A stretch of 64,000 bases of DNA from Bacteroidota bacterium (GTDB lineage: Bacteria; Bacteroidota; Bacteroidia; Chitinophagales; BACL12): NCBI GenBank assembly GCA_016715425.1, contig JADKAC010000005.1, positions 372,001-436,000 on the forward strand. The letters are read 5' to 3'. Below are positions 10,025 to 17,319 of the stretch, piece after piece. Position 1 is the first letter of the stretch, and every line of letters starts with the position of its first letter. Both the position numbers and the translations under genes were made by a program. The notes beneath the pieces were generated by a model. That model was not told where the DNA came from. It saw only the letters and a program-made list of their open reading frames with translations, and did no database searches.

Positions 10025-10268
10025 GTAATATGTCAGATTGTAAAAACAACATTGTAAAATCTTTATCTCTCTTATCAAGTTGCCGACTCCATTCTACTGT
10101 TTCAATAATTTTATCAGAGCCATAAAACGTAAGAATCTCCTTCCATTCATTAATCTCTCCTAATTGTACTACCCGTTCAATCACTATCTTATAAGACTTT
10201 ACCCAATTGAAGGTTTCCAGGTCATATTCCCAAAGCAAAGAAGGTCGGATATTTGGTTTGTTTTGCAT
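10014..10268 (-). CDS. Small DUF6922-like protein, likely partner of the AbiEii-like gene
   Basis: 84 aa from the ATG at 10266-10268; an alternative ATG at 10292 would add 8 residues. The sequence has IRPSLLWEYDLETFNW near the N-terminus, then VIERVVQLG and ILTFYGSDKI. This matches the pattern of DUF6922 proteins, which are typically encoded directly upstream of AbiEii-type nucleotidyltransferases in Bacteroidota. The stop overlaps the next start, so translation is probably coupled. The antitoxin role is inferred from position and not shown by sequence. Confidence 0.72.
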   Translation of the reverse strand: MQNKPNIRPSLLWEYDLETFNWVKSYKIVIERVVQLGEINEWKEILTFYGSDKIIETVEWSRQLDKRDKDFTMLFLQSDILHAA

Positions 10269-10305
10269 AGTGTTGAACGCATACAAATTCACGAAAAAAA
10301 TTGGC

Positions 10306-10420
10306 CACGAATTACACTAAAAAATAAAACGAATGCACGAATAGATTATATTGAATTTAAAAATCAGATAATTTATTCGTGCATTCTTTAGTGGGATAAA
10401 ATGGATATGAGTAATTCGTG
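10306..10420. repeat. Nested inverted repeat downstream of divergent genes
   Basis: An outer 9-bp inverted pair (10306-10314 with 10412-10420, core CACGAATTA) encloses a perfect 13-bp pair (10331-10343 with 10374-10386, core GAATGCACGAATA). The remaining arms are partly alike: CACTAAA occurs next to each. Elements built of 'ACGAATTAC' units are common dispersed repeats in Bacteroidota genomes. It lies just upstream of the DUF6922/AbiEii-like pair. Confidence 0.65.
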
Positions 10421-10525
10421 ATTACATTTTACTTTTTTATTTTTTACAATTTATAGATATCCTGAAAAGAATATTTTAAAATTGTCTTTTGGGTTTTGGT
10501 GAGAATTAATTTCAAACAATAGTTC

Positions 10526-11425
10526 TTATTCCGATACCACCAATTTTTTAGAAAACTGTTTTCCTTCTGCTGTTTTAATATTTACCAAATACAATCCGGG
10601 TAATTCGATATTGCAAATTGTAGTTGCATTTTTAATTTTTTCATTATAAACCAATCTACCCGAAACATCATAAATAAAATATTCTGCATCATTATATTCT
10701 TGAAGTCGGATATAAATATCTTTATTAAAACTATACACAACAGCATTTAAACTTGCAGTATTATTAATTGAAACTGTTGTTGTATCTCCGATAGTATCTC
10801 CTGTATGTATTGGTGTATCGGGTTTACTTTCATAAGCATAATCGTGAATGATTAATGTTCTGTTACTATCCACTACGCTGCAACGTATCCATCCATAACG
10901 TTTTACAAAATCATCATCAGTAAATCTAAAACCTATAAACTTTTCTATTTGAGGACCCCAAAAATATGAGTTCCAATCTCCTCTGTGTGCCGTTGATGGT
11001 GGCCACTCTGGCTTGTAAATAGTCATTGCTAATGTTTGGTAATTAGCGTTATAAAATGGAATAGTAGATTTAATACTGATATTGCTTTCCAATGCATAAG
11101 GACGGTAATATGTATATCCGCCATTACCGGAAAAGAAAACAGTATGTCCATTTAGCCCATTCTGCATATTATCGAAGACACCCGCAAAAAGAGCTTTTAC
11201 TTGTCCTTCCACGCCATACCATACAGTAGTAGTAAAACTTTTATTAAAGAAATTAAAATCATTCAGTCCATCCATATCCAAATCAAATCCCCAATATTCA
11301 CCTGGCACATCCAAAATAATATCAGGATCAACATCGGTATAAACAGCTTGCGAAAATGCTGTAGCAGGAACTATAAGCGCTCCTGCTGCAAGTGAATATT
11401 GTGATAGAGAATATCCTTTTTTCAT
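10526..11425 (-). CDS. T9SS-exported protein, tandem paralogue 1
   Basis: 299 aa. The signal peptide (about 1-26, ends AFSQ-A) is followed by an Asp-rich stretch (FDLDMDGLNDFNFF, residues about 48-61) that looks like a calcium-binding loop. A divergent central region (about 65-170) comes next. The C-terminal 75 residues are a T9SS type-A sorting domain with FIYDVSGRLVYN, PGLYLVNI and a terminal KKLVV. The gene directly follows a close paralogue (7-nt gap), so the two form an operon. The product is presumably secreted to or attached at the cell surface; function unknown. Confidence 0.85.
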   Translation of the reverse strand: MKKGYSLSQYSLAAGALIVPATAFSQAVYTDVDPDIILDVPGEYWGFDLDMDGLNDFNFFNKSFTTTVWYGVEGQVKALFAGVFDNMQNGLNGHTVFFSGNGGYTYYRPYALESNISIKSTIPFYNANYQTLAMTIYKPEWPPSTAHRGDWNSYFWGPQIEKFIGFRFTDDDFVKRYGWIRCSVVDSNRTLIIHDYAYESKPDTPIHTGDTIGDTTTVSINNTASLNAVVYSFNKDIYIRLQEYNDAEYFIYDVSGRLVYNEKIKNATTICNIELPGLYLVNIKTAEGKQFSKKLVVSE

Positions 11426-11432
11426 TTTAAAC

Positions 11433-12326
11433 TTATTCCGCTACCACCAATTTTTTAGAAAACTGTTTGCCCTTTGCAGTTTTAATATTTATCAAATACA
11501 CTCCGGGTAATTCGATGTTGCAAATTGTGGTTTCGTTTTTAATTCTTGCATTGTAAACCAATCTACCCGAAATATCATAAATGAAATATTCCGCATCATT
11601 ATATTCTTTCAATTGGATATAAATATTTTTATTAAAACTATACACAACTGCATTTAAATTTTCCAGATTGTTAACTGAAACTGTTGTAGTATCTCCGATA
11701 GTATCACCTGTAAGTATTGGTGTATCGGGTTTGCTTTCATACGCATAATCGTGAATGATTAAAGTATGCCCACTATCTATGACGCTACAACGGATCCATC
11801 CATAATGTTGAATTGCTTCTTCATTTGTGAAGCGAAAACCAAGAAAATTTTCAGTTTTATTTGGAAACCAATTTCCTCCTGTCCACGATACTATCGAAGA
11901 ACCAAATACGAAAAATGTTTGACAAGCTACTCTTTGATAATTCCAATTTTCAAAGTTTAAATATTGATCAACAGTGATTCCTGAATCTAAAGCAAATGGA
12001 TAATATTGATAAAATGTCCCATAATATCCTAAAATAGTTTTCTGGCTACCTGCTATTCCATTTTGCATTGTATCAAACGCCCCAACCCAAATTCTGTAAG
12101 CTGAAGCATCACCAATTGGCCACATATATGATTGAAGTAAAGTATTAAAGAAATTAAAATCATTTAACCCATCATCATCCAAATCAAAGCCCCAATGTTC
12201 ACCCGGTTCATCTAATATAATATCAGGATCAATGTCAGTATAAACTGCTTGTGAAAATGCTGCAACAGGAGCTAAAATCGCCCCTGCTGCAAGAGAGTAT
12301 TGTGTTAGAGAAAAACCTTTTTTCAT
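11433..12326 (-). CDS. T9SS-exported protein, tandem paralogue 2
   Basis: 297 aa with the same architecture as its downstream neighbour: signal peptide ending AAFSQ-A, the Asp-rich FDLDDDGLNDFNFF loop, a divergent middle and a T9SS sorting domain (FIYDISGRLVYN, PGVYLINI, KKLVVAE). The first 60 and last 130 residues are nearly the same in both proteins, while the central 100 residues differ strongly. This marks a tandem duplication followed by divergence or recombination of the exposed part. It is the first gene of the pair. The ligand or substrate is unknown. Confidence 0.85.
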   Translation of the reverse strand: MKKGFSLTQYSLAAGAILAPVAAFSQAVYTDIDPDIILDEPGEHWGFDLDDDGLNDFNFFNTLLQSYMWPIGDASAYRIWVGAFDTMQNGIAGSQKTILGYYGTFYQYYPFALDSGITVDQYLNFENWNYQRVACQTFFVFGSSIVSWTGGNWFPNKTENFLGFRFTNEEAIQHYGWIRCSVIDSGHTLIIHDYAYESKPDTPILTGDTIGDTTTVSVNNLENLNAVVYSFNKNIYIQLKEYNDAEYFIYDISGRLVYNARIKNETTICNIELPGVYLINIKTAKGKQFSKKLVVAE

Positions 12327-12406
12327 AGTTGTATTTTAATAAATGAATGTGAGCTTTGCTCTAAGCATATAAAAATACAGGCAACGAATTTAAATATCAA
12401 ATAAAA

Positions 12407-12434
12407 AAAAACCAACCTTTTCAGATTGGTTTTT
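12407..12434 (-). terminator. Duplicated copy of the tRNA-Glu terminator
   Basis: A 9-bp stem (AAAAACCAA at 12407-12415 with TTGGTTTTT at 12426-12434) has a 10-nt loop and ends in U on the minus strand. It is identical to the hairpin at 12568-12595 and belongs to the duplicated tRNA-Glu 3' segment. It may also help end transcription reading left. Confidence 0.6.
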
Positions 12435-12440
12435 ACTTTG

Positions 12441-12511
12441 TAGCCCGTAGGAGAATCCCTGCCTGCATGACGCAGTCAGGCAGGGAACTCCTATTTCAAG
12501 AATTAAAATCT
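12441..12511 (-). pseudogene. Broken duplicate of the 3' part of tRNA-Glu
   Basis: 12441-12457 and 12485-12511 together repeat the last 44 nt of the intact tRNA-Glu at 12602-12645, with a single mismatch. The copy is interrupted in the T-loop by 27 extra bases (12458-12484). The 5' half of the tRNA, including the D-arm and most of the anticodon stem partner, is absent. It cannot make a tRNA. The flanking terminator is duplicated with it, at an offset of 161 nt. Confidence 0.85.
12458..12484. repeat. 27-bp palindromic insertion inside the tRNA-Glu fragment
   Basis: Arms CCTGCCTG (12458-12465) and CAGGCAGG (12477-12484) enclose an 11-nt centre containing ATGACGCA. The intact tRNA copy lacks exactly these bases between GAATC and GAACTCC, so the palindrome was inserted after the duplication. 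Related CCTGCC/GGCAGG sequences occur at 34.3-34.9 kb. Confidence 0.8.
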
Positions 12512-12567
12512 GGTAGTACTTTTAGAAAACTAATAACCACAGTAGTATTATTATTTCTCTTAAATTA

Positions 12568-12595
12568 AAAAACCAACCTTTTCAGATTGGTTTTT
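12568..12595 (-). terminator. Terminator of tRNA-Glu
   Basis: Stem AAAAACCAA (12568-12576) with TTGGTTTTT (12587-12595) and a 10-nt loop. Read on the minus strand it lies 6 nt past the tRNA 3' end and is followed by T-rich sequence, as in an intrinsic terminator. Confidence 0.7.
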
Positions 12596-12601
12596 ACTTT
12601 G

Positions 12602-12673
12602 TAGCCCGTAGGAGAATCGAACTCCTATTTCAAGAATGAAAATCTTACGTCCTAACCGTTAGACGAACGGGCC
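12602..12673 (-). tRNA. tRNA-Glu (anticodon TTC)
   Basis: 72 nt. On the minus strand it begins GGCCCGTTCG and ends ACGGGCTA. The 7-bp acceptor stem includes a G1-U72 wobble common in Bacteroidota tRNA-Glu. The D-arm, the anticodon loop TTTTCAT with TTC, and the T-arm AGGAG-TTCGATT-CTCCT are all present. CCA is not encoded. The terminator follows directly. Confidence 0.95.
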
Positions 12674-12749
12674 GATTATGAAAGCGCTGCAAAAATAACC
12701 AGATAAACGGATTCACAAAAACATAAACAGATTTTTGTTGTTCAGCATC

Positions 12750-12757
12750 TAAATTTG
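12750..12757 (+). promoter_or_regulatory. -7 promoter element for gap
   Basis: TAAATTTG matches TAnnTTTG exactly and ends 8 nt before the gap ATG (12766). If used, the transcript would have almost no leader. Confidence 0.4.
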
Positions 12758-12765
12758 CACCTATT

Positions 12766-13779
12766 ATGGATAAAATAAGAATTGGTATTAATGGCTTTGG
12801 CCGAATCGGCCGCTTAGTTTTTCGTGGAGTAAGTACTCTTGATGGATTAGAAGTAGTGGCAATCAACGACTTGACTTCACCTAGAACACTCGCACACCTT
12901 CTAAAATATGATAGCGCACAGGGAAGATTTAATCATACTATTACACATGATGAACATTCTATTACAGTAGATGGAAAAAATATTAATATCTATGATCATG
13001 AAAACCCTGCGGATATTCCATGGGCTGCACATAATGTGGACGTTGTGATTGAAGCAACCGGTTATTTTACAAGCTTAGAAAAAGCATCTGCACATCTTAC
13101 CGCCGGTGCCAAGCGTGTGATACTTTCTGCTCCCGGTACCGGTGATATGAAAACTATTGTCTTTAATGTGAATCACGAAATTCTGGATGGGTCAGAAAAA
13201 ATAATCAGTTGTGCATCTTGTACAACGAATTGTCTTGCTCCGATGGCAAAAACATTGAATGATAGTTTTGGAATTCAGGTGGGAAGTATGACTACCATCC
13301 ATGCTTATACAAATGATCAGAATACATTGGACTCGCCACATCGCAAAGATGATTTGCGCAGAGCAAGAGCCGCAGCAGCGAATATAGTTCCTAACACCAC
13401 AGGTGCAGCAAAAGCATTGGGTTTGGTGTTGCCGGAATTGAAAGGAAAATTAGATGGCAGTGCACAGCGTGTTCCGGTTATTACAGGTTCGGTAACTGAG
13501 CTTACAAGTATTCTCAATAAAAAAGTTACTGTGGAAGAAGTGAATGCTGCAATGAAAGCTGCTTCAAATAAATCTTTCGGATACAATGAAGATGAAATAG
13601 TGAGTTCCGACATTATTGGAAGTACCTACGGATCTTTATTTGATGCCACTCAAACAAAAGTGATTTCTTCGGGCGATTTTCAATTAGTGAAAACAGTGGC
13701 ATGGTATGATAATGAAATGAGTTATGTAAGCCAACTGATTCGCACTGTAGATTATTTTGCAGGTTTAATCAGGAATTAA
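12766..13779 (+). CDS. gap: Glyceraldehyde-3-phosphate dehydrogenase, type I
   Basis: 337 aa, normal family length. It catalyses the NAD-dependent oxidation and phosphorylation of glyceraldehyde 3-phosphate to 1,3-bisphosphoglycerate in cytosolic glycolysis. The Rossmann motif GINGFGRIGR is at residues 8-17. The catalytic cysteine is C152 in SCASCTTNC. The C-terminal AWYDNEMSY segment is also conserved. It is followed after 48 nt by pgk, the next glycolytic enzyme, so the pair is probably one operon. Confidence 0.98.
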   Translation: MDKIRIGINGFGRIGRLVFRGVSTLDGLEVVAINDLTSPRTLAHLLKYDSAQGRFNHTITHDEHSITVDGKNINIYDHENPADIPWAAHNVDVVIEATGYFTSLEKASAHLTAGAKRVILSAPGTGDMKTIVFNVNHEILDGSEKIISCASCTTNCLAPMAKTLNDSFGIQVGSMTTIHAYTNDQNTLDSPHRKDDLRRARAAAANIVPNTTGAAKALGLVLPELKGKLDGSAQRVPVITGSVTELTSILNKKVTVEEVNAAMKAASNKSFGYNEDEIVSSDIIGSTYGSLFDATQTKVISSGDFQLVKTVAWYDNEMSYVSQLIRTVDYFAGLIRN

Positions 13780-13827
13780 ATCAATTAGTTTTTTAAATTA
13801 AAATTTTAGCATTTTTAAAGTAGAATT

Positions 13828-15024
13828 ATGAAAACGGTAGATACATTTAATTTTAAAAATAAGAAAGCAATTGTGCGGGTGGATTTTAATGTGCCTTTAA
13901 ATAAAGAAACATTTGAAGTAACCGATGATACAAGATTAAGAGGTGCTTTGCCCACAATAAAAAAAATATTGAATGATGGCGGTTCGGTAATTCTTATGAG
14001 CCATCTCGGCAGACCGAAAACAGGACCGGAAGAAAAATATTCTTTGAAACATATTCTGCCAACACTTAAAAAATTGTTGGGAAAAGAAATTGTATTTGTC
14101 GAAGAAAGTATTGGTGATAAAGCAATACAAGCAGCAAATAATTTACAGCCCGGTGAAGTATTATTAATTGAAAATTTGCGCTTTCATCCTGAGGAAGAAA
14201 AAGGGGATTCTGGTTTTGCAGAACAGTTGAGTAAGCTGGCAGAAGTATATGTGAATGATGCTTTCGGTACAGCACATCGGCCACATGCAAGCACAACAAT
14301 AATTGCAAATTATTTTATTCCTGAAAATAAAATGTTTGGTTATCTCATGGCCAATGAAGTGGAAGCTGCAGACAAGGTATTGCACAAAGCAGAAAAACCT
14401 TTTACTGCAATTATCGGCGGAGCAAAAGTGAGTGATAAAATTTTGATACTCGAGAAATTATTGGATGTTGCGGATAACATCATTATTGGTGGTGGCATGG
14501 CCTATACTTTTTTCAAAGCGATGGGTGGCAATATCGGAAAATCATTATGTGAAGAAGAACGTTTGGATACAGCAAAAGAATTATTAGCGAAAGCAAAATC
14601 CAAAGGTGTTCAAATATTTCTTCCTGAAGATTCCGTGATTGCAGATGCATTTTCTAATGATGCTCAAATTAAATCTGCAGACAGTAATAATATTCCCGAC
14701 GGTTGGATGGGTTTGGATATTGGAACAATCGCAATTAATAAATTCACTGAAGTTATACTTGCCTCAAAAACAATTTTATGGAACGGACCAATGGGAGTTT
14801 TTGAAATGGAGCATTTCAGTAATGGCACTATTGATATTGCACATGCAGTTGCAAAAGCTACAGCCAACGGCGCATTCTCTTTAGTGGGTGGAGGTGATTC
14901 TGTTGCTGCTGTAAATAAATTTAAACTCGCAGATAAAGTATCTTATGTCTCTACAGGTGGCGGTGCAATGTTAGAATTCTTTGAAGGAAAAACTTTGCCG
15001 GGAGTTGCGGCTATCGCAGGTTGA
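13828..15024 (+). CDS. pgk: Phosphoglycerate kinase
   Basis: 398 aa, full length. It transfers phosphate from 1,3-bisphosphoglycerate to ADP. The N-terminal substrate-binding signature VRVDFNVPL is present (about residues 16-24), along with the SHLGRP motif, the hinge region near VGGAKVSDKI and the C-terminal nucleotide-binding VGGGDSVAA and STGGGA loops. It lies downstream of gap in the same direction. Confidence 0.98.
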   Translation: MKTVDTFNFKNKKAIVRVDFNVPLNKETFEVTDDTRLRGALPTIKKILNDGGSVILMSHLGRPKTGPEEKYSLKHILPTLKKLLGKEIVFVEESIGDKAIQAANNLQPGEVLLIENLRFHPEEEKGDSGFAEQLSKLAEVYVNDAFGTAHRPHASTTIIANYFIPENKMFGYLMANEVEAADKVLHKAEKPFTAIIGGAKVSDKILILEKLLDVADNIIIGGGMAYTFFKAMGGNIGKSLCEEERLDTAKELLAKAKSKGVQIFLPEDSVIADAFSNDAQIKSADSNNIPDGWMGLDIGTIAINKFTEVILASKTILWNGPMGVFEMEHFSNGTIDIAHAVAKATANGAFSLVGGGDSVAAVNKFKLADKVSYVSTGGGAMLEFFEGKTLPGVAAIAG

Positions 15025-15114
15025 AATTCTGTTGATGATAAACACAATTTATTTTTCGTAAATAAAATTGATTGATTATTTTTTCTTTACCTTCATCAGC
15101 AAAAGCTAAAAACA

Positions 15115-16683
15115 ATGAAACCAATTTTACCCGCAATTTTATTCCTCATAATATTTTATTCTACTAGTTTTTCACAAGGAATTTGTGATCCGGGAGGAAA
15201 TATTATTATTTATTCCAACTACGATGGTGGCACTCTTAATATTGATATTGATGAGGATATACCGAATATCAGAATTGGTATTTGTTCCTATGAAAGTGTT
15301 ACAATAAATATTACAGGTACTTACATTGATAATGTAGTGGAAGTATTATATGCCGGTTATGATAGTGATGGATCTACGGAAGTAACCGGTGTATCAAGTG
15401 GAATAGTTGATATTTTATTATATCCACCTGCAACAATTTCAGATCCTGATGGATATCCCTATATTATTTGTGCTTATGATTGTGATACATTGTATGTTCC
15501 CGGAGGATGCAATACAGTTGAGCAATTAACAGATTATTTTCTTACAGAATTGACTGGCACATTCAGATATAGTTATATGCAATATGGTATTTGGTCAGGT
15601 ACTTATGATATTAGTGATGGTGGTAATTGTTGTTACGGGGGATTGTACGAACCTGCACCGGTAGATGTAGGAATAAGTGCAATTTCAACTCCTGTTTCCG
15701 GTTGCGGATTAAGTGATGATGAAACGGTTAGTGTTACAATTTATAATTATGGTGTAACAGATGTAAGCAGCGTTCCCGTAAATTTTTCTGTTGATGGAGG
15801 AATAGCAATTACTGAAACTGCGGTTGGTGCAATTGCCGCAGGTGAAACTTCAACTTATACATTTGTAACTACTGCAGATTTAAGTACATCAGGTACTCAT
15901 ATAATAAATGCATTTACTAGTATCGCCGATGATGCGGATGATAGCAATGATGATTTTTCTTTAAATATAAATTCTCTTGCAACACCTGTAATTGATTTGG
16001 GTGATGACCAAACTGCTTGTGATGAATTAACCTTAGATGCAAATAATCCCGGTGCAACTTATAATTGGAGTACAGGTGCAACAACTCAGGAAATAGTGGT
16101 TACTGAAACCGGTGGTTATTCTGTTACTGTTACTGATCCTGTTTCAGGATGCATTGCAACAGATTTTATAAACGTAGAAATATTTGCATCACCCATTGCA
16201 AGTTTTACTTACACATCTTCCGGCTTCATTGTAACATTTACAAACACCTCCACAATCGGAACATACACATGGGACTTCGGCGATGGATCACCATTAAGTA
16301 ATGTTTCTTCACCTACACATTCATTTGCAACAGTGGGAACATATACAATTACACTTACTGTTAACAATGAATGCGGTGATGATATTTATACGGCAATTAT
16401 TTCATTTAATATTGCAATCCTTAATTTGGATAATGATATTTCAATTAATATTTTTCCAAATCCTGCAAATGAATATTTAAATATTTGTGCCAATGGATTG
16501 TTAAAGGAAAATATTTGGTATTCCTTATTTAGCATCAATGGTGAAATGCTGATACCCCAAACCCAATTAATTACTTCCGGTAATTGTCAGCAATTATATC
16601 TCACCCAATTTGAAAGCGGCTTATATATTCTTCAATTACATTCTTCTTCTCTAACTGCCAGATCAGTTGTGATTTTGCAATAA
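15115..16683 (+). CDS. Secreted PKD-domain protein with T9SS sorting domain
   Basis: 522 aa. Signal peptide about 1-21 (ends SFSQ-G). The N-terminal region (about 25-180) is Asp/Tyr/Cys-rich and unassigned. A CARDB-like segment (about 185-290: VDVGISAISTPVSGC, then a VTIYNYG motif) is followed by an Ig-like repeat (LGDDQTACDELTLDA, about 295-360). A PKD domain lies at about 365-430 (TWDFGDGSP). A T9SS type-A sorting domain completes it (INIFPNPANEYLNI to the C-terminus). The product is predicted to be exported and retained at or released from the surface. No enzymatic motif is recognised. A strong terminator follows the stop. Confidence 0.88.
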   Translation: MKPILPAILFLIIFYSTSFSQGICDPGGNIIIYSNYDGGTLNIDIDEDIPNIRIGICSYESVTINITGTYIDNVVEVLYAGYDSDGSTEVTGVSSGIVDILLYPPATISDPDGYPYIICAYDCDTLYVPGGCNTVEQLTDYFLTELTGTFRYSYMQYGIWSGTYDISDGGNCCYGGLYEPAPVDVGISAISTPVSGCGLSDDETVSVTIYNYGVTDVSSVPVNFSVDGGIAITETAVGAIAAGETSTYTFVTTADLSTSGTHIINAFTSIADDADDSNDDFSLNINSLATPVIDLGDDQTACDELTLDANNPGATYNWSTGATTQEIVVTETGGYSVTVTDPVSGCIATDFINVEIFASPIASFTYTSSGFIVTFTNTSTIGTYTWDFGDGSPLSNVSSPTHSFATVGTYTITLTVNNECGDDIYTAIISFNIAILNLDNDISINIFPNPANEYLNICANGLLKENIWYSLFSINGEMLIPQTQLITSGNCQQLYLTQFESGLYILQLHSSSLTARSVVILQ

Positions 16684-16706
16684 GCAATTTACTGTAAATA
16701 CACTTG

Positions 16707-16741
16707 GAAAGGCACTCTGCAAAGGGTGCCTTTCTTTTTTT
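16707..16741 (+). terminator. Intrinsic terminator ahead of the dcw cluster
   Basis: A perfect 9-bp stem (GAAAGGCAC at 16707-16715, GTGCCTTTC at 16726-16734) is followed by a run of T. It separates the secreted-protein gene from the division cluster. Confidence 0.85.
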
Positions 16742-16771
16742 ATGCGGCTTCAAAAGAGATGTTAAGTGAGT

Positions 16772-16821
16772 GTGGAAAAATTTATTAGTGGGATTAAGTG
16801 GTAAAATGTGGGAATTTGTGG
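16772..16821 (+). promoter_or_regulatory. MraZ box array (operator of the dcw operon)
   Basis: GTGG(G) units start at 16788, 16798, 16808 and 16818, spaced exactly 10 bp, and a fifth GTGG lies at 16772. MraZ proteins bind TGGGN direct repeats separated by 5-nt spacers ahead of mraZ, which is this arrangement. The array ends 46 nt before the mraZ ATG and overlaps a candidate -33 element, which fits autoregulation. Confidence 0.85.
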
Positions 16822-16845
16822 AATAATAGCCATAGATTAGCGTTC
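16815..16845 (+). promoter_or_regulatory. Candidate dcw promoter overlapping the last MraZ box
   Basis: TTTG (16815-16818), a 19-nt spacer, then TAGCGTTC (16838-16845). Spacing and the -33 element match the Bacteroidota TTTG-N19-TAnnTTTG pattern; the -7 element is imperfect. Transcription would begin about 15 nt before the mraZ ATG. Confidence 0.4.
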
Positions 16846-16866
16846 AATTCCACACTTAGAAAAATT

Positions 16867-17319
16867 ATGTCGGGTTTATTAGGCGAATTTCAATGTACAA
16901 TGGATCCCAAAGGGAGGGTGAAAGTGCCGGCTGCATTAATCAAACAACTTGATGCAAACGACAAAGGGCGCTTTGTGCTTAACCGTGGTTTTGAAAAATG
17001 CTTAATTCTTTATCCCTGGACTGAATGGCAAGTGCAGAGCGATAAGCTCGGCAAGCTGAACATGTTCGTTCAGAAGAACAGAGACTTTGTGCGCTATTTC
17101 ATGAGTGGTGTTTCTGAAATTACCCTCGACAGTACCGACCGTTTTCTAATTCCCAAATCCTTACAGGAATATGCCGGCATATCAAAAGATGTGGTGCTTT
17201 CTGCTTTTCAGGGAAAAATAGAAGTATGGAGTAAGGCTGCTTATGAAAAAGCAGTGGATATGAATTCTGATGATTTTGCGGGACTGGCTGAAGAAGTAAT
17301 GGGCGGCTCAAATGAGTGA
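16867..17319 (+). CDS. mraZ: Transcriptional regulator MraZ
   Basis: 150 aa. The start at 16867 (MSGLLGEFQCTMDPKGRV) is the conserved N-terminus; the longer open frame starting at 16798 runs through the operator repeats and is rejected. Two SpoVT/AbrB-like halves are visible, each with a DxKGR/DxxxRFLIP signature: D-PKGRVKVP near residue 17, and DSTDRFLIP near residue 88. MraZ is the DNA-binding repressor of the division and cell-wall cluster it heads. It overlaps rsmH by 8 nt. Confidence 0.96.
   Translation: MSGLLGEFQCTMDPKGRVKVPAALIKQLDANDKGRFVLNRGFEKCLILYPWTEWQVQSDKLGKLNMFVQKNRDFVRYFMSGVSEITLDSTDRFLIPKSLQEYAGISKDVVLSAFQGKIEVWSKAAYEKAVDMNSDDFAGLAEEVMGGSNE

Noticed and set aside
12441..12673. 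Integrated element with attL/attR at tRNA-Glu
   Set aside because: The two tRNA 3' segments are only 161 nt apart with no integrase or cargo between them; a small tandem duplication fits better, though a scar of an excised element cannot be excluded.
16798..16866. Longer N-terminus for mraZ starting at 16798
   Set aside because: The extension runs through the MraZ boxes and candidate promoter; the conserved protein begins MSGLLGEFQ at 16867.
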